The translations under genes were made by a program, and so were the position numbers. Shown here piece after piece: positions 8,331-16,855 of a stretch of 64,000 bases of DNA (its first letter is position 1; each line of letters begins with the position of its first letter). The stretch is from Bradyrhizobium daqingense (GTDB lineage: Bacteria > Pseudomonadota > Alphaproteobacteria > Rhizobiales > Xanthobacteraceae), in contig NZ_CP088014.1 in assembly GCF_021044685.1 (NCBI RefSeq), positions 4,326,001 to 4,390,000 of the forward strand, given 5' to 3'. The notes under the pieces are model-generated. The model made no database searches. It was not told the origin of the DNA and saw only the letters and a list, made by a program, of their open reading frames with translations.

Positions 8331-9914
8331 TCAGGCGACCTTGCGCGGCCGCGCCGGCAAGGCCTTGAAGCTCTGCGCGATGCCCATCGGCCCAGAACGG
8401 AAGATGCGCGGATCCATATCCTTCAGGTTTGGACTGATGCGTGGCCGGAAGCCCATATGGGCGAGGATGTCCTCCTCCAGCCGAACGCCCGGCGCGATCT
8501 CGCTCAGGGTCACGCTGCCGTTCTCCAGTTCGAACACGGCGCGCTCGGTGATGTAACTCACATGCTGGCCGCGCTGCGCGGCAAGTGAGGCACTGAAGCT
8601 GATCTGACCAACCTGCGGCACGAACTTGCGGAAGGCACCGTCGCGCCGGATCGCGAGGCGGCCGTTCTCGACGCCGATGTCGAACTTGCCGCCGGTCATG
8701 GTGCCGCTGAAGATCAGCCGCTTGGCGTTCTGGGTGATGTCGATGAAGCCGCCGGAGCCGTCACGGCGCTCGCCGAAACGGGTGACGTTGACGTTGCCCG
8801 CCTCGTCCACCTCTGCGAAGGACAGAAAGGCGCAGGACAATCCGCCGCCGTCGTAGAAGTCGAACTGATAGGCCTGGTCGAGGATGATTCGAGGATTGAT
8901 TGCCGTGCCGAATTCGCGGGCGTGGCCGGGCACGCCGCCGACGACGCCGGATTCCACCGTCAGCGTGATCAGGTCGGAGATGCCTTCCTCGGCCGCCACA
9001 TTGGGAATCATCGCGGAGATGCCGACGCCGAGATTGACGACGTCGCGTGGGCGCAGCTCGAAGGCGGCGCGGCGGGCGATCACCCGCCGTTCGGTGAGCG
9101 GGTCGGGCGTGATCATCGCCACTGGCACGCGCGTCTCGCCGCAGCGCGCGGGATCGTAGATGGTGCCGTAGGTCTGCATCTGCCCGGGCTCGATCACGAC
9201 GTGATCGATCAGGAAGCCGGGGATTTTCACCATCTGCGGATGGATCGAGCCGCGCTTCACGATGCGCTTGACCTGGCAGATCACGGTGCCGCCGGCATTG
9301 TGCACGGCCTGTGCGATCGAGAGATCCTCGCGCGTCGTGCCTTCGTGCTCCATGCTGATGTAGCCGTCCTCGTCGGCGGACGTGCCGCGGATGATGGCGA
9401 CGTCGGGCGATGCGGGCACGCGGTAGAGCAGCCAGGGCTGCCCGTGCAGCTCGAGCAAATCGACCAGCGGCGCGGTCGTCCGCTTGTTCATGCGGCCGCC
9501 GTCCTGGCGCGGGTCCATGTAGGTATTGAGACCGACATGGGTGAGCACCCCGGGATGCTTCGCGGCCATGGCGCGGCAGAGCTGGCTCATCACGCCTTGC
9601 GGGAAATTATAGGCGTCGATCAGCTCGTCGCGGACGAGCCGCATGAACGGCACCTGAAGTCCGAAATTGCCGCCGATCACGCGCGCGATCAGCCCCTCAT
9701 GGGCGAGATGGCACAGGCCTTTTTCGGTCACGGCGCCGACCCCAGTGATGTTGATCAGCGTCAGATTGCGTGGGCCGTGCCCGCCGAGGAAGCGCTGCTC
9801 CAGCGCGTCGAGGATGGCTTCGGCGGCGCCCGTGCCGCCATTGCCGCCGACGATCAGCGTATCGGTATCGTGAATGAGGCCTGCGGCCTCTGCCGCGGTG
9901 ATGATGCTCAGCAT
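8331..9914 (-). CDS. Fused alpha/beta acyl-CoA:carboxylate CoA-transferase (YdiF/propionate CoA-transferase type)
   Basis: 527 aa, the length of single-chain family I CoA-transferases. The N-terminal half has the CoA-binding segment LIVGGNGGTGAAEAILDALE; the C-terminal half has the catalytic glutamate in LTVESGVVGG at about residue 320. It transfers CoA to a free carboxylate through a glutamyl-CoA thioester. It lies between the acyl-CoA dehydrogenase and MaoC genes with short gaps, so it probably activates the acid on which this operon works. Confidence 0.92.
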   Translation of the reverse strand: MLSIITAAEAAGLIHDTDTLIVGGNGGTGAAEAILDALEQRFLGGHGPRNLTLINITGVGAVTEKGLCHLAHEGLIARVIGGNFGLQVPFMRLVRDELIDAYNFPQGVMSQLCRAMAAKHPGVLTHVGLNTYMDPRQDGGRMNKRTTAPLVDLLELHGQPWLLYRVPASPDVAIIRGTSADEDGYISMEHEGTTREDLSIAQAVHNAGGTVICQVKRIVKRGSIHPQMVKIPGFLIDHVVIEPGQMQTYGTIYDPARCGETRVPVAMITPDPLTERRVIARRAAFELRPRDVVNLGVGISAMIPNVAAEEGISDLITLTVESGVVGGVPGHAREFGTAINPRIILDQAYQFDFYDGGGLSCAFLSFAEVDEAGNVNVTRFGERRDGSGGFIDITQNAKRLIFSGTMTGGKFDIGVENGRLAIRRDGAFRKFVPQVGQISFSASLAAQRGQHVSYITERAVFELENGSVTLSEIAPGVRLEEDILAHMGFRPRISPNLKDMDPRIFRSGPMGIAQSFKALPARPRKVA

Positions 9915-9930
9915 GGGTGCGCTTCCCGCA

Positions 9931-11073
9931 TCATGCGGCCTCCTTCTCGACCTGACGGGCGATGATTAGCCGCTGGATCTGGTTGGTGCCCTCGTAGATC
10001 TGGGCGAGGCGGACGTCGCGGAAGATGCGCTCGATGCGGTACTCGCGCGAATAGCCGTTGCCGCCGTGGATCTGCAGCGCGTTGGAGACGTGTTTCATCG
10101 CCATGTCGGTGGTGAACAGCTTGGCCTGCGCCGCCTCCTTGGCAATGGGCTCGCCGGCATCGTGCAGGCGCGCGGCGTGGTGGATCAGCAGGCGTGCAGC
10201 GGCGATGTCGGTCGACATGTCCGCAAGCATGAACTGCACGGCTTGGAAGCCGATGATGGCCTGACCGAACTGCTTGCGGTCCTTTGCATAGGCGGTCGCG
10301 TCCTCGAACGCGGCCTGCGCCATGCCGAGCGCCATCGAGGCCATCATCAGCCGGCTGAAGTTGAAATTGCTCATCGCCATCTTGAAGGCCTGTTTCTCCG
10401 GCCCCATCACGCTGTCGGCCGGCAGAAGCACGTCGGAGAAGGTGATCTGGCAGTCGTCGAGGCCGTGCATGCCGAGCAGCTCTTCGTTCTTGCCGCGCGC
10501 GATGCCGGGCAGGGCGCCGTCGACCAGGAGGCAGGAGATGGAACGGTGGCCAGCCTCCGCGCCGGTGCGTGCAAACACCATGATGCGGTCCGCGACGCCG
10601 CCGAGCGTCACCCAGGCTTTTGTCCCGTTCAGCCGCCAGCCATTGCCCTCGCGCACCGCCGTGGTGCGGATGCCCGCGACGTCGGAGCCATGGTCGGGCT
10701 CGGAGACGGCGGTCGCCGGTATGATATCGCCGCTGAGAATCTTCGGGATCAGTTCCTTGTGCGCGGCAGTGCCGTGGTGGTCGAAGAACAATGTCGCCTC
10801 GACGGGAATGGCAAAAGCGTTGGCGACCGCGCCGGAGCAGCGCGCCAGCTCCTCCATCGCGATGCAGGCGGCGACTGCATCGAGGCCGGCGCCGCCCGCG
10901 CCTTCGCGCAGGCAGATGCCGAACAGGCCGAGATCGGCCATGCCCTTGTAGAGTGTGTGATCAAAGCGGTCCTCGCGATCGATCGCAGCCGCACGCGGCA
11001 GGATCTCGGCTTCCGCGAAGCGGCGGGCGGTCTCGCGCAGGGCTTTCTGGTCTTGGCTGTAGAAGCGGTCCAT
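9931..11073 (-). CDS. Acyl-CoA dehydrogenase
   Basis: 380 aa starting at MDRFYSQDQKALRETARRFA; an upstream in-frame extension has no family similarity and overlaps the tautomerase gene. FAD and substrate segments ATAVSEPDHGSDVAGIRTTA and the C-terminal YEGTNQIQRLIIARQV are present, the latter carrying the catalytic glutamate of medium/short-chain enzymes. It introduces a 2,3-double bond into an acyl-CoA and passes electrons to ETF. Third gene of the leftward lacI arm. Confidence 0.93.
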   Translation of the reverse strand: MDRFYSQDQKALRETARRFAEAEILPRAAAIDREDRFDHTLYKGMADLGLFGICLREGAGGAGLDAVAACIAMEELARCSGAVANAFAIPVEATLFFDHHGTAAHKELIPKILSGDIIPATAVSEPDHGSDVAGIRTTAVREGNGWRLNGTKAWVTLGGVADRIMVFARTGAEAGHRSISCLLVDGALPGIARGKNEELLGMHGLDDCQITFSDVLLPADSVMGPEKQAFKMAMSNFNFSRLMMASMALGMAQAAFEDATAYAKDRKQFGQAIIGFQAVQFMLADMSTDIAAARLLIHHAARLHDAGEPIAKEAAQAKLFTTDMAMKHVSNALQIHGGNGYSREYRIERIFRDVRLAQIYEGTNQIQRLIIARQVEKEAA

Positions 11074-11086
11074 GGGTATGCTCCCG

Positions 11087-11455
11087 TCAGTCGCTGGCGA
11101 GCTTGGAATCGTGGGAGACTTCGCTGCGGTCGCGGTCGCAGAAATAGACCGCGACGTCGTCGCCGGGCACGCCATAGGCGCTGCACACGCCGCGGGTCAG
11201 TGCGATCGCGGCGGCGCGGCGCTCGGCCTCGCTGCGCCGGAATGCGTGCACCTTGAGCAGGATGCGCTGGCCGGTGGCCTGGGCGCCGAAGATGCCGGCG
11301 TGGGCGTAGTCGTCTGCGGCAACGGGCAGGAAATAGAGCGTGACCGTATCGGCGGTGACGCCGAACGCCGACATCAGGCCGTCGGTCACTGATCTCGCGA
11401 GCGCGGCCTTGCGTTGGGCAGGAACTTGCGGGGCGAGCACTTCGACATAGGGCAT
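11087..11455 (-). CDS. Two-domain tautomerase-superfamily protein
   Basis: 122 aa. After removal of Met it begins with Pro (MPYVEVLAPQVPAQRKAAL), the amino-terminal proline being the general base of 4-oxalocrotonate tautomerases. Residues ~1-60 form one beta-alpha-beta unit. A second similar unit (RILLKVHAFRRSEAERRAAA then ALTRGVCSAYGVPGDDVAVYF) follows but has no proline at its start, so this looks like a fused dimer with one active site. It lies 3 bases after lacI and 13 bases before the acyl-CoA dehydrogenase. Keto-enol conversion of a pathway intermediate is likely. Confidence 0.75.
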   Translation of the reverse strand: MPYVEVLAPQVPAQRKAALARSVTDGLMSAFGVTADTVTLYFLPVAADDYAHAGIFGAQATGQRILLKVHAFRRSEAERRAAAIALTRGVCSAYGVPGDDVAVYFCDRDRSEVSHDSKLASD

Positions 11456-11458
11456 CGA

Positions 11459-12547
11459 TCAGACCTTCGCGGATTTGGCCGCAGACGATTTGGATGAAGA
11501 CGATTTGGACTTCGCGAACTTCTCCGGGGCCGGGGCGTCGATCTGGCGGCAGGAGTCGCGCTTGATGAGCCGGGCGCCGACGCGATATTCGCGAACACCC
11601 TCACTGCCGTTGCCTTTGGCGTCCATGCGATGCAGCAGCCGGTCGACGGCGAGATTGGCAAGATCCCGTGCGCCGTTGTCGACGATGCTGATGGCCGGGC
11701 GATGCCATTCGAACCAGGGCATGTCCTCGTAGCAGAGCAGCGAGAGATCGGCGGGAATGGCGATGTTCCGTTCCGCGGTGACGCGCAGCACGCCGAGCGT
11801 TGCCTCGTGATTGGCGACGAAAATCGCGCTGGGCGGACGGGGGAGGTCGAGCAGCTTGCGGGCGCATGTCGCGCCGGTCTCCGGCTCGAAATGGCCGGCA
11901 TGAATCAATGTGTCGTCCTTGGCGATACCGGCTTCGCGCAGCGCGCGGACATAACCGGATAAGCGTTCACGGCCGGACGTGGTGTCCTGGCGGCCGACGA
12001 TCAGCCCGATGCGCTTGTGCCCGAGCTCGATCAGATGGCGCGTGCCGAGATAGGCCCCTTGCGGATCGTCGGCGAGCACGGTCTCGAGGTCGGTCGCGTC
12101 ATCGCGTCGCACCAGGCAGACAATCGGGACGTCCTTTGAGAGTGTCTTGAGCTGCGGGCCATTCTTGCCGGTGGGCACGACGATCAGTCCGTCGATGCGG
12201 TGGTCGACCAGCGTGGTGAGGGTGTCGCTCTCCTGCTGCGCGTCGTCGCCGCCGATGCACAAAAGCATCTGATAACCCAGCGCCTTCAGGCGCGCCTGCA
12301 CCACTTCGGCCATCACCTGGAACGAGGCGTTGGTGAGATTGTGGACCAGCAGCGCGACTAGCCGCGACTGCCCGGTCTTCAGTCCACGCGCGATCGGGTT
12401 TGGTCGGTAGCCGAGCTCCCGCGCGATGCGCAGCAGACGCTGCTGTGTGCGCTCGCTGGTCAGCCCGGTTCCAGTCAGCGCACGGGACGCGGTGCTGACT
12501 GAAACGCGGGCCGCCTGTGCCACATCTTTGAGCGTGACGCTCATCAA
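11459..12547 (-). CDS. LacI-family transcriptional repressor
   Basis: 362 aa (a second ATG at 12544 is equally possible). HTH: TLKDVAQAARVSVSTASRAL; hinge NPIARGLKTGQSRLVALLV; then a periplasmic-binding-protein-like sensor domain with LGTRHLIELGHKRIGLIVG. The C-terminus has an odd low-complexity Lys/Ser tail (KFAKSKSSSSKSSAAKSAKV). It heads the leftward operon and faces the rightward operon across 183 bases that contain two matched operator-like palindromes. Repression of both arms, relieved by a pathway metabolite, is the natural reading. Confidence 0.93.
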   Translation of the reverse strand: MMSVTLKDVAQAARVSVSTASRALTGTGLTSERTQQRLLRIARELGYRPNPIARGLKTGQSRLVALLVHNLTNASFQVMAEVVQARLKALGYQMLLCIGGDDAQQESDTLTTLVDHRIDGLIVVPTGKNGPQLKTLSKDVPIVCLVRRDDATDLETVLADDPQGAYLGTRHLIELGHKRIGLIVGRQDTTSGRERLSGYVRALREAGIAKDDTLIHAGHFEPETGATCARKLLDLPRPPSAIFVANHEATLGVLRVTAERNIAIPADLSLLCYEDMPWFEWHRPAISIVDNGARDLANLAVDRLLHRMDAKGNGSEGVREYRVGARLIKRDSCRQIDAPAPEKFAKSKSSSSKSSAAKSAKV

Positions 12548-12561
12548 ACCTGCCGATAGAC

Positions 12562-12575
12562 TGCAAACGATTGCA
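12562..12575. promoter_or_regulatory. LacI-type operator 1
   Basis: TGCAAACGATTGCA: 5-base arms TGCAA/TTGCA around an ACGA core, with the central CG typical of LacI-family sites. It lies 15-28 bases upstream of the lacI start codon, where binding would cause autorepression. Confidence 0.75.
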
Positions 12576-12647
12576 AAAAGCTAAGAGCTAAATCCGCTCG
12601 GATCAAGCTCAAAAAATGGATGGTGTTGCCCAATGCAGAGCCAATTA

Positions 12648-12661
12648 CGCAATCGTTTGCA
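12648..12661. promoter_or_regulatory. LacI-type operator 2
   Basis: CGCAATCGTTTGCA is the reverse complement of operator 1 except for its first base. It lies about 70 bases upstream of the rightward operon's first ATG (12731). The two sites are 86 bases apart centre to centre, close to eight helical turns, which would allow looping. Confidence 0.72.
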
Positions 12662-12730
12662 GAAATTATGCGGATATTCCGCAGGCGGCCGCCATTCGCT
12701 TCGTTCACTCAATCGTTCGGCAGCTCACAA

Positions 12731-13636
12731 ATGAAGGCGTTCCGCGGCACCTACACCGTCATGATCACCCCGTTCACGCAAGGCGGGGAGCTCGATGTCG
12801 CGGCACTGCGCGCCTTCGTCGATTGGCAGATCGCGGAGGGCATTCACGGGCTGATCCCGCTTGGCTCGACAGGCGAGTTCCTGTCGCTGGATGATGACGA
12901 GAAGGCGCTTGTGGCCGAGGTCGTCATCACTCAGGCCGCGGGACGTGTGCCGGTGCTGATCGGCACCGGGGCGGAGGATACGCGCGAGGTGGTGCGCCTC
13001 AGCCGCCGTGCCGAAAAACTGGGCGCGGACGGCGTCATGATCATCCCGCCGTTCTATTCGACTCCGACTGACGACGAGCTCGTCCATCACTACAAGACGG
13101 TGGCCAACGCGATCTCGCTGCCGATCATGGTTTACAACAACCCGGCGACCGCCAATGTCGATCTTAGGCCGCCGCTGGTGGCGCGCATCGCCGAGATCGA
13201 TAACTGTCTCTATATCAAGGAGTCGACGCTAGAGGTGACGCGGGTGCGCGACATCATCCGTCTCTGCGGCGACAGGATAACCGTGTTCGGCGGCATCCTT
13301 GGCTTCGAATCCTTCGTCGAGGGCGCGCAAGGGTGGGTGGCGGTCGCCTCCAACGTGGTGCCGGCGAAGATGGCACGCATCTTCAGCCTCGTCGCCGATG
13401 ATGGTGACATCAAGCAGGCGCGCGAGCTCTATCTCGAATACCTGCCGGTGATCGAATTCGTCGGTGGCCAGGCCTATGTCGCCGGCAGCAAGGCGTTGCT
13501 CGGCCATATGGGCCTTGCCGTCGGACATCCGCGCCCGCCGCGGCTGCCGTTGCCAACCGCGCAGGACGCTGCCGCACGCGCGCTGGTCAAGACGTTCGAT
13601 CTGGCATGGCGCAGCGCGCCGATTGCTGCTGCTTGA
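12731..13636 (+). CDS. DapA/N-acetylneuraminate-lyase superfamily aldolase or dehydratase, paralogue 1
   Basis: 301 aa from MKAFRGTYTVMITPFTQGG; an upstream in-frame ATG at 12620 would place operator 2 inside the gene and adds non-homologous sequence. Active-site marks are LGSTGEF (GTTGE-like loop), the Tyr in IMVYNNPA and the Schiff-base Lys in LYIKESTLE. First gene of the rightward arm. Of three paralogues here it is the most classical. True lysine biosynthesis is unlikely in this catabolic setting; a keto-acid aldolase or dehydratase is more probable. Confidence 0.9.
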   Translation: MKAFRGTYTVMITPFTQGGELDVAALRAFVDWQIAEGIHGLIPLGSTGEFLSLDDDEKALVAEVVITQAAGRVPVLIGTGAEDTREVVRLSRRAEKLGADGVMIIPPFYSTPTDDELVHHYKTVANAISLPIMVYNNPATANVDLRPPLVARIAEIDNCLYIKESTLEVTRVRDIIRLCGDRITVFGGILGFESFVEGAQGWVAVASNVVPAKMARIFSLVADDGDIKQARELYLEYLPVIEFVGGQAYVAGSKALLGHMGLAVGHPRPPRLPLPTAQDAAARALVKTFDLAWRSAPIAAA

Positions 13637-13651
13637 ATGGGGTGTGAAGGC

Positions 13652-14842
13652 ATGAACCTGCTCGACGGCGTCAAAATCCTCAGCTTCAATCATTACCTCG
13701 CGGGTCCGCTTGCCGCGCAGACGCTCGCCGATCTCGGCGCCGACGTCATCGCGGTTGAGCCGATCGAGGGCGCGTTCCAGCGCAACTGGGCCGTGGCCAA
13801 TCATTTCGTCGCAGGCGACAGCGTCAATCATCTGGCGACGGGCCGCAACAAGCGCAGCATCGCGGTCGATCTCAAGCATCCCGACGGCATCGCTGCCGTG
13901 AAGAAGCTGGTCGCGACCTCTGACGTCGTGATGGAGAATTTCCGGCCGGGCACCATGGCCAAGCTCGGTCTCGGCTACGACGCGCTGAAGGCGATCAACC
14001 CCGCTCTGATCTATGCGGTCGCGACCGGCTTCGGATCCGACGGCCCCTACAAGGACCGCCCGGGCCAGGACCTGCTGCTTCAGGCGATGTCGGGTCTTGC
14101 GATGCGGACCGGACGCGCCGATGGCGAGCCGACGGCGGTCGGTGCCGTCATCGTCGACCAGCACGCGGCCTCGCTCTATGCCATGAGCATTCTGGCGGCG
14201 CTGTTCGCGCGCAGCAAGACCGGCAAGGGCCAACTCGTCGAGGTCAACCTCTATCAGGCCGCGCTCGATCTTCAGGTCGAGCCGCTGACGGCCTGGCTCA
14301 ATGGGGCGCCGTCACCGACGCCGCGCGGCCCGGCCGGTATCGCCGCCTGGTTCAGCCCCGGACCTTATGGTGTTCACGCCACAGCCGACGGTCACATAGC
14401 GGTCTCCATGGCCGCGCCCAAGGCGCTGGCCATTGCGCTTGACAGCGAGGAGCTGAAGCAGTTCGGGGAGACCGACAGTTTTTCGAAGCGCGAGGAGATC
14501 ACGCGGATCGTCGCCAGCAGGCTGAAGCAGAAGTCGACGGCCGATTGGTTACCCTCGCTCGAAGCTGCGAAGATCTGGCACGCACCGGTGCAGGACTATC
14601 GCGACCTCGTGTCCGATCCCCAGCTCAATCATCTAGGCGTGTTCAAGTCCGCCGAGAGTGCAGGGGGCGAGCCGATCCGCATGGTCGCGCATCCCGCCCG
14701 CTATGACGGCCAGACGCCGGAGGTGAGGCTGGTGCCGCAACGGCTGGGTGCACAGACCCGCGAGGTGCTCGGCGAGATCGGCTATAGCGCGGCCGACATT
14801 GACGCCATGGTTGCGGGCAAGGCTGTGGGGGTGGCGCGATGA
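13652..14842 (+). CDS. CaiB/BaiF family III CoA-transferase
   Basis: 396 aa from ATG 13652, which has GTGAAGG upstream; an in-frame ATG at 13637 directly after the previous stop is an alternative. Family sequence GVKILSFNHYLAGPLAAQ is at the N-terminus and the catalytic aspartate lies in RPGQDLLLQAMSGLAMRTG. It moves CoA between acids. Its stop overlaps the start of the acyl-CoA dehydrogenase (ATGA). A second, unrelated CoA-transferase serves the opposite arm. Confidence 0.93.
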   Translation: MNLLDGVKILSFNHYLAGPLAAQTLADLGADVIAVEPIEGAFQRNWAVANHFVAGDSVNHLATGRNKRSIAVDLKHPDGIAAVKKLVATSDVVMENFRPGTMAKLGLGYDALKAINPALIYAVATGFGSDGPYKDRPGQDLLLQAMSGLAMRTGRADGEPTAVGAVIVDQHAASLYAMSILAALFARSKTGKGQLVEVNLYQAALDLQVEPLTAWLNGAPSPTPRGPAGIAAWFSPGPYGVHATADGHIAVSMAAPKALAIALDSEELKQFGETDSFSKREEITRIVASRLKQKSTADWLPSLEAAKIWHAPVQDYRDLVSDPQLNHLGVFKSAESAGGEPIRMVAHPARYDGQTPEVRLVPQRLGAQTREVLGEIGYSAADIDAMVAGKAVGVAR

Positions 14843-16002
14843 TCGATTTCTCGATCCCCGAGGATACCCGCCTGCTGATCGATACCGTCCGACGCTTCGT
14901 CGAGACGGAGGTGCAGCCGCTCGAAGACATCGTGGAGCAGACGGCCACGGTGCCGGCCGAGAAGCTGGCAGTCACCAAGGCCAAGGCGCAGAAGCTCGGC
15001 CTTTACGCCATGAACATGCCGGCGGATGTCGGCGGCGGCGGGTTGTCCTGCATCGAGCATTGCCTGGTCGAGGAGGAATTCGGCAAGACGTCGGATGCGC
15101 TGATCCGCCGCGTGTTCGGCCAGGTCTATCCGATGCTGATGGCCTGCAAGGGCGACCAGGTCGAGCGCTATCTCATGCCGACGGTCAAGGGCGACAAGAT
15201 CTGCGCCATGGCGATCACCGAGCCGGGCGCCGGCTCCGATGCCGCCTCGATCAGCACGACGGCGCAGCTCGACGGCGATGCGTGGGTGCTCAACGGCACC
15301 AAGCATTTCATCAGCGACGGGGACATCGCGGATTACGTGATCCTGATGGCGCTGACCGACAAGGACAAGCGGGCCCGCGGCGGCATCACGCTGTTCCTGG
15401 TCGATCGCGGCACGCCCGGCTTCAAGGTCGCGCGCACCCAGCCGATGATGGGCCATCGTGGCTATGGCCATGCCGAGCTGAGTTTCGAGGACTGCCGCAT
15501 CCCGAAGGCGGCCGTGCTCGGCGAAGTCGGAGGCGGCTTCAAGTTGATCATGCAGAGCGTGCTCCAGATCCGCCTCGCCCATATCGGCGCGCGTGCCGTC
15601 GGGATGGCGCAGCGCGCGCTGGAGATGATGCGCAAGCACGCCGGCGAGCGGCGCCAGTTCGGCCAGCTGATTGGCGATTTCCAGATGGTGCAGAAGCTGA
15701 TCGCCGATTCCGCCACCGAAATTTTCGGCGTCAAGATGATGGTGATGAACGCGGCCTGGGACATCGACCAGGGCAAGGATACGCGCGACAAAGTCTCGAT
15801 GATCAAGGTTGCGGCGTCCGAGATGCAAGGCCGGGTGGTCGATCGCGCCATCCAGGTGTTTGGCGGCATGGGCTTCAGCAAGGACCTGCCGCTCGAGCGC
15901 ATGTATCGCGACGCCCGCGTCACCCGCATCTATGACGGTACCTCCGAGATCCACCGCATGCTGGTCGCGCGCAGCACCATCAAGAACGGCTTGCAGCTCT
16001 AG
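14839..16002 (+). CDS. Acyl-CoA dehydrogenase
   Basis: 387 aa, translationally coupled to the CaiB gene. Motifs: AMAITEPGAGSDAASISTTA and RQFGQLIGDFQMVQKLI. The C-terminal segment is RIYDGTSEIHRMLVARS, so the position that is Glu in YEGT of many family members is Asp here; this may indicate a different catalytic base position or substrate class. It probably acts on the thioester made by the preceding transferase. Confidence 0.93.
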   Translation: MIDFSIPEDTRLLIDTVRRFVETEVQPLEDIVEQTATVPAEKLAVTKAKAQKLGLYAMNMPADVGGGGLSCIEHCLVEEEFGKTSDALIRRVFGQVYPMLMACKGDQVERYLMPTVKGDKICAMAITEPGAGSDAASISTTAQLDGDAWVLNGTKHFISDGDIADYVILMALTDKDKRARGGITLFLVDRGTPGFKVARTQPMMGHRGYGHAELSFEDCRIPKAAVLGEVGGGFKLIMQSVLQIRLAHIGARAVGMAQRALEMMRKHAGERRQFGQLIGDFQMVQKLIADSATEIFGVKMMVMNAAWDIDQGKDTRDKVSMIKVAASEMQGRVVDRAIQVFGGMGFSKDLPLERMYRDARVTRIYDGTSEIHRMLVARSTIKNGLQL

Positions 16003-16012
16003 GGAACGACCG

Positions 16013-16420
16013 ATGTCTCACGCTTCTCTCAAGCCCGGAGCCGCCTTCTCATTCCGCAAGACCATGACGGTCGCCGAGCAGGCGATGTTCACCGGCATCA
16101 GCGGCAATCTCGGCGGCCTCTATGTCGATGCCGTCCGCGCCAAAAAGGCGGGCGCCTCCAACATGGTTGCCTTTGAGCTCGCCGTCGGCGGCCTCGCCAC
16201 CACCTGTCTCAGCCAGCTCGGCGGGCCAACGCGGCGGATCGGCAGCATCGCGCTGAATTTCGCGGCGCCTGTGATCGTTGGCGAGTCGGTCGAGGCGAAG
16301 GCCGAGATCGTCTCGGTCACGGGTGACGAGGCAACCTGCCGCATCACCTGCACGCTGTCGCCCTCGGGTGCCACTGTGGTCGACGGCACCGCGACGCTCG
16401 TTCCGTTCGCCAGGGCCTGA
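16013..16420 (+). CDS. MaoC-like hotdog-fold protein lacking the catalytic His
   Basis: 135 aa. The order of elements matches MaoC/PaaI hotdog proteins (GAAFSFRKTMTVAEQAMFTG; then a long helix; then IALNFAAPVIVGESVEAKAE). At the place where active MaoC hydratases have Asp-x4-His, this one reads SGNLGGLYVDAVRAK, with Asn and Tyr. It sits 3 bases before a hotdog gene that keeps the Asp/His pair, so the two may form a heteromer with one active subunit (inference). A thioesterase role is an alternative. Confidence 0.7.
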   Translation: MSHASLKPGAAFSFRKTMTVAEQAMFTGISGNLGGLYVDAVRAKKAGASNMVAFELAVGGLATTCLSQLGGPTRRIGSIALNFAAPVIVGESVEAKAEIVSVTGDEATCRITCTLSPSGATVVDGTATLVPFARA

Positions 16421-16423
16421 GCC

Positions 16424-16855
16424 ATGTACGAGCCAAAGTCCTTCGACGAACTGAAGGTGAATGACAGGGTCAGCCTGAGCAAGACCATCACCGAGGCGGA
16501 TGGCGCGCTCTACATTGCCGCCACCGGCGATTTCGGCCCTGTTCATGTCGACGAGGTCTATGCCGGTGCGACGCGCTTCGGCCGCAGGCTGGCGCCGGGG
16601 ATCATGGTCGCCGGCCTCTGCACCAGCGTCCTCACCAGCGAGCTCGTCGGCACCATTGGCGTCTCGGTGGAAGACCGGTTCTGGTTCACCGGTCCGGTGT
16701 TCTATGGCGACACACTGACCTTCGACGTCTGGATCGCCGAGCAGCACGACGAGACCCGCACCATCATCTGGGAGGCCAGCGCCCGCAACGAGGGCGGCCT
16801 CGAAGTGCTGAAGGCGCGGGCGAGCCTGAAATTCCCGCGGCGGAAACCGTCATGA
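16424..16855 (+). CDS. MaoC-family dehydratase
   Basis: 143 aa. Catalytic motif ATGDFGPVHVDEVYA followed by LAPGIMVAGLCTSVL, as in (R)-specific enoyl-CoA hydratases. Its stop overlaps the start of the next DapA-family gene by 4 bases (ATGA). Together with the preceding hotdog protein it should hydrate the product of the acyl-CoA dehydrogenase. Confidence 0.85.
   Translation: MYEPKSFDELKVNDRVSLSKTITEADGALYIAATGDFGPVHVDEVYAGATRFGRRLAPGIMVAGLCTSVLTSELVGTIGVSVEDRFWFTGPVFYGDTLTFDVWIAEQHDETRTIIWEASARNEGGLEVLKARASLKFPRRKPS

Noticed and set aside
12708..12721. Third LacI-type half site (CTCAATCGTTCGG) before the rightward operon
   Set aside because: Shares the AATCGTT core but lacks the outer TGCAA/TTGCA arms.
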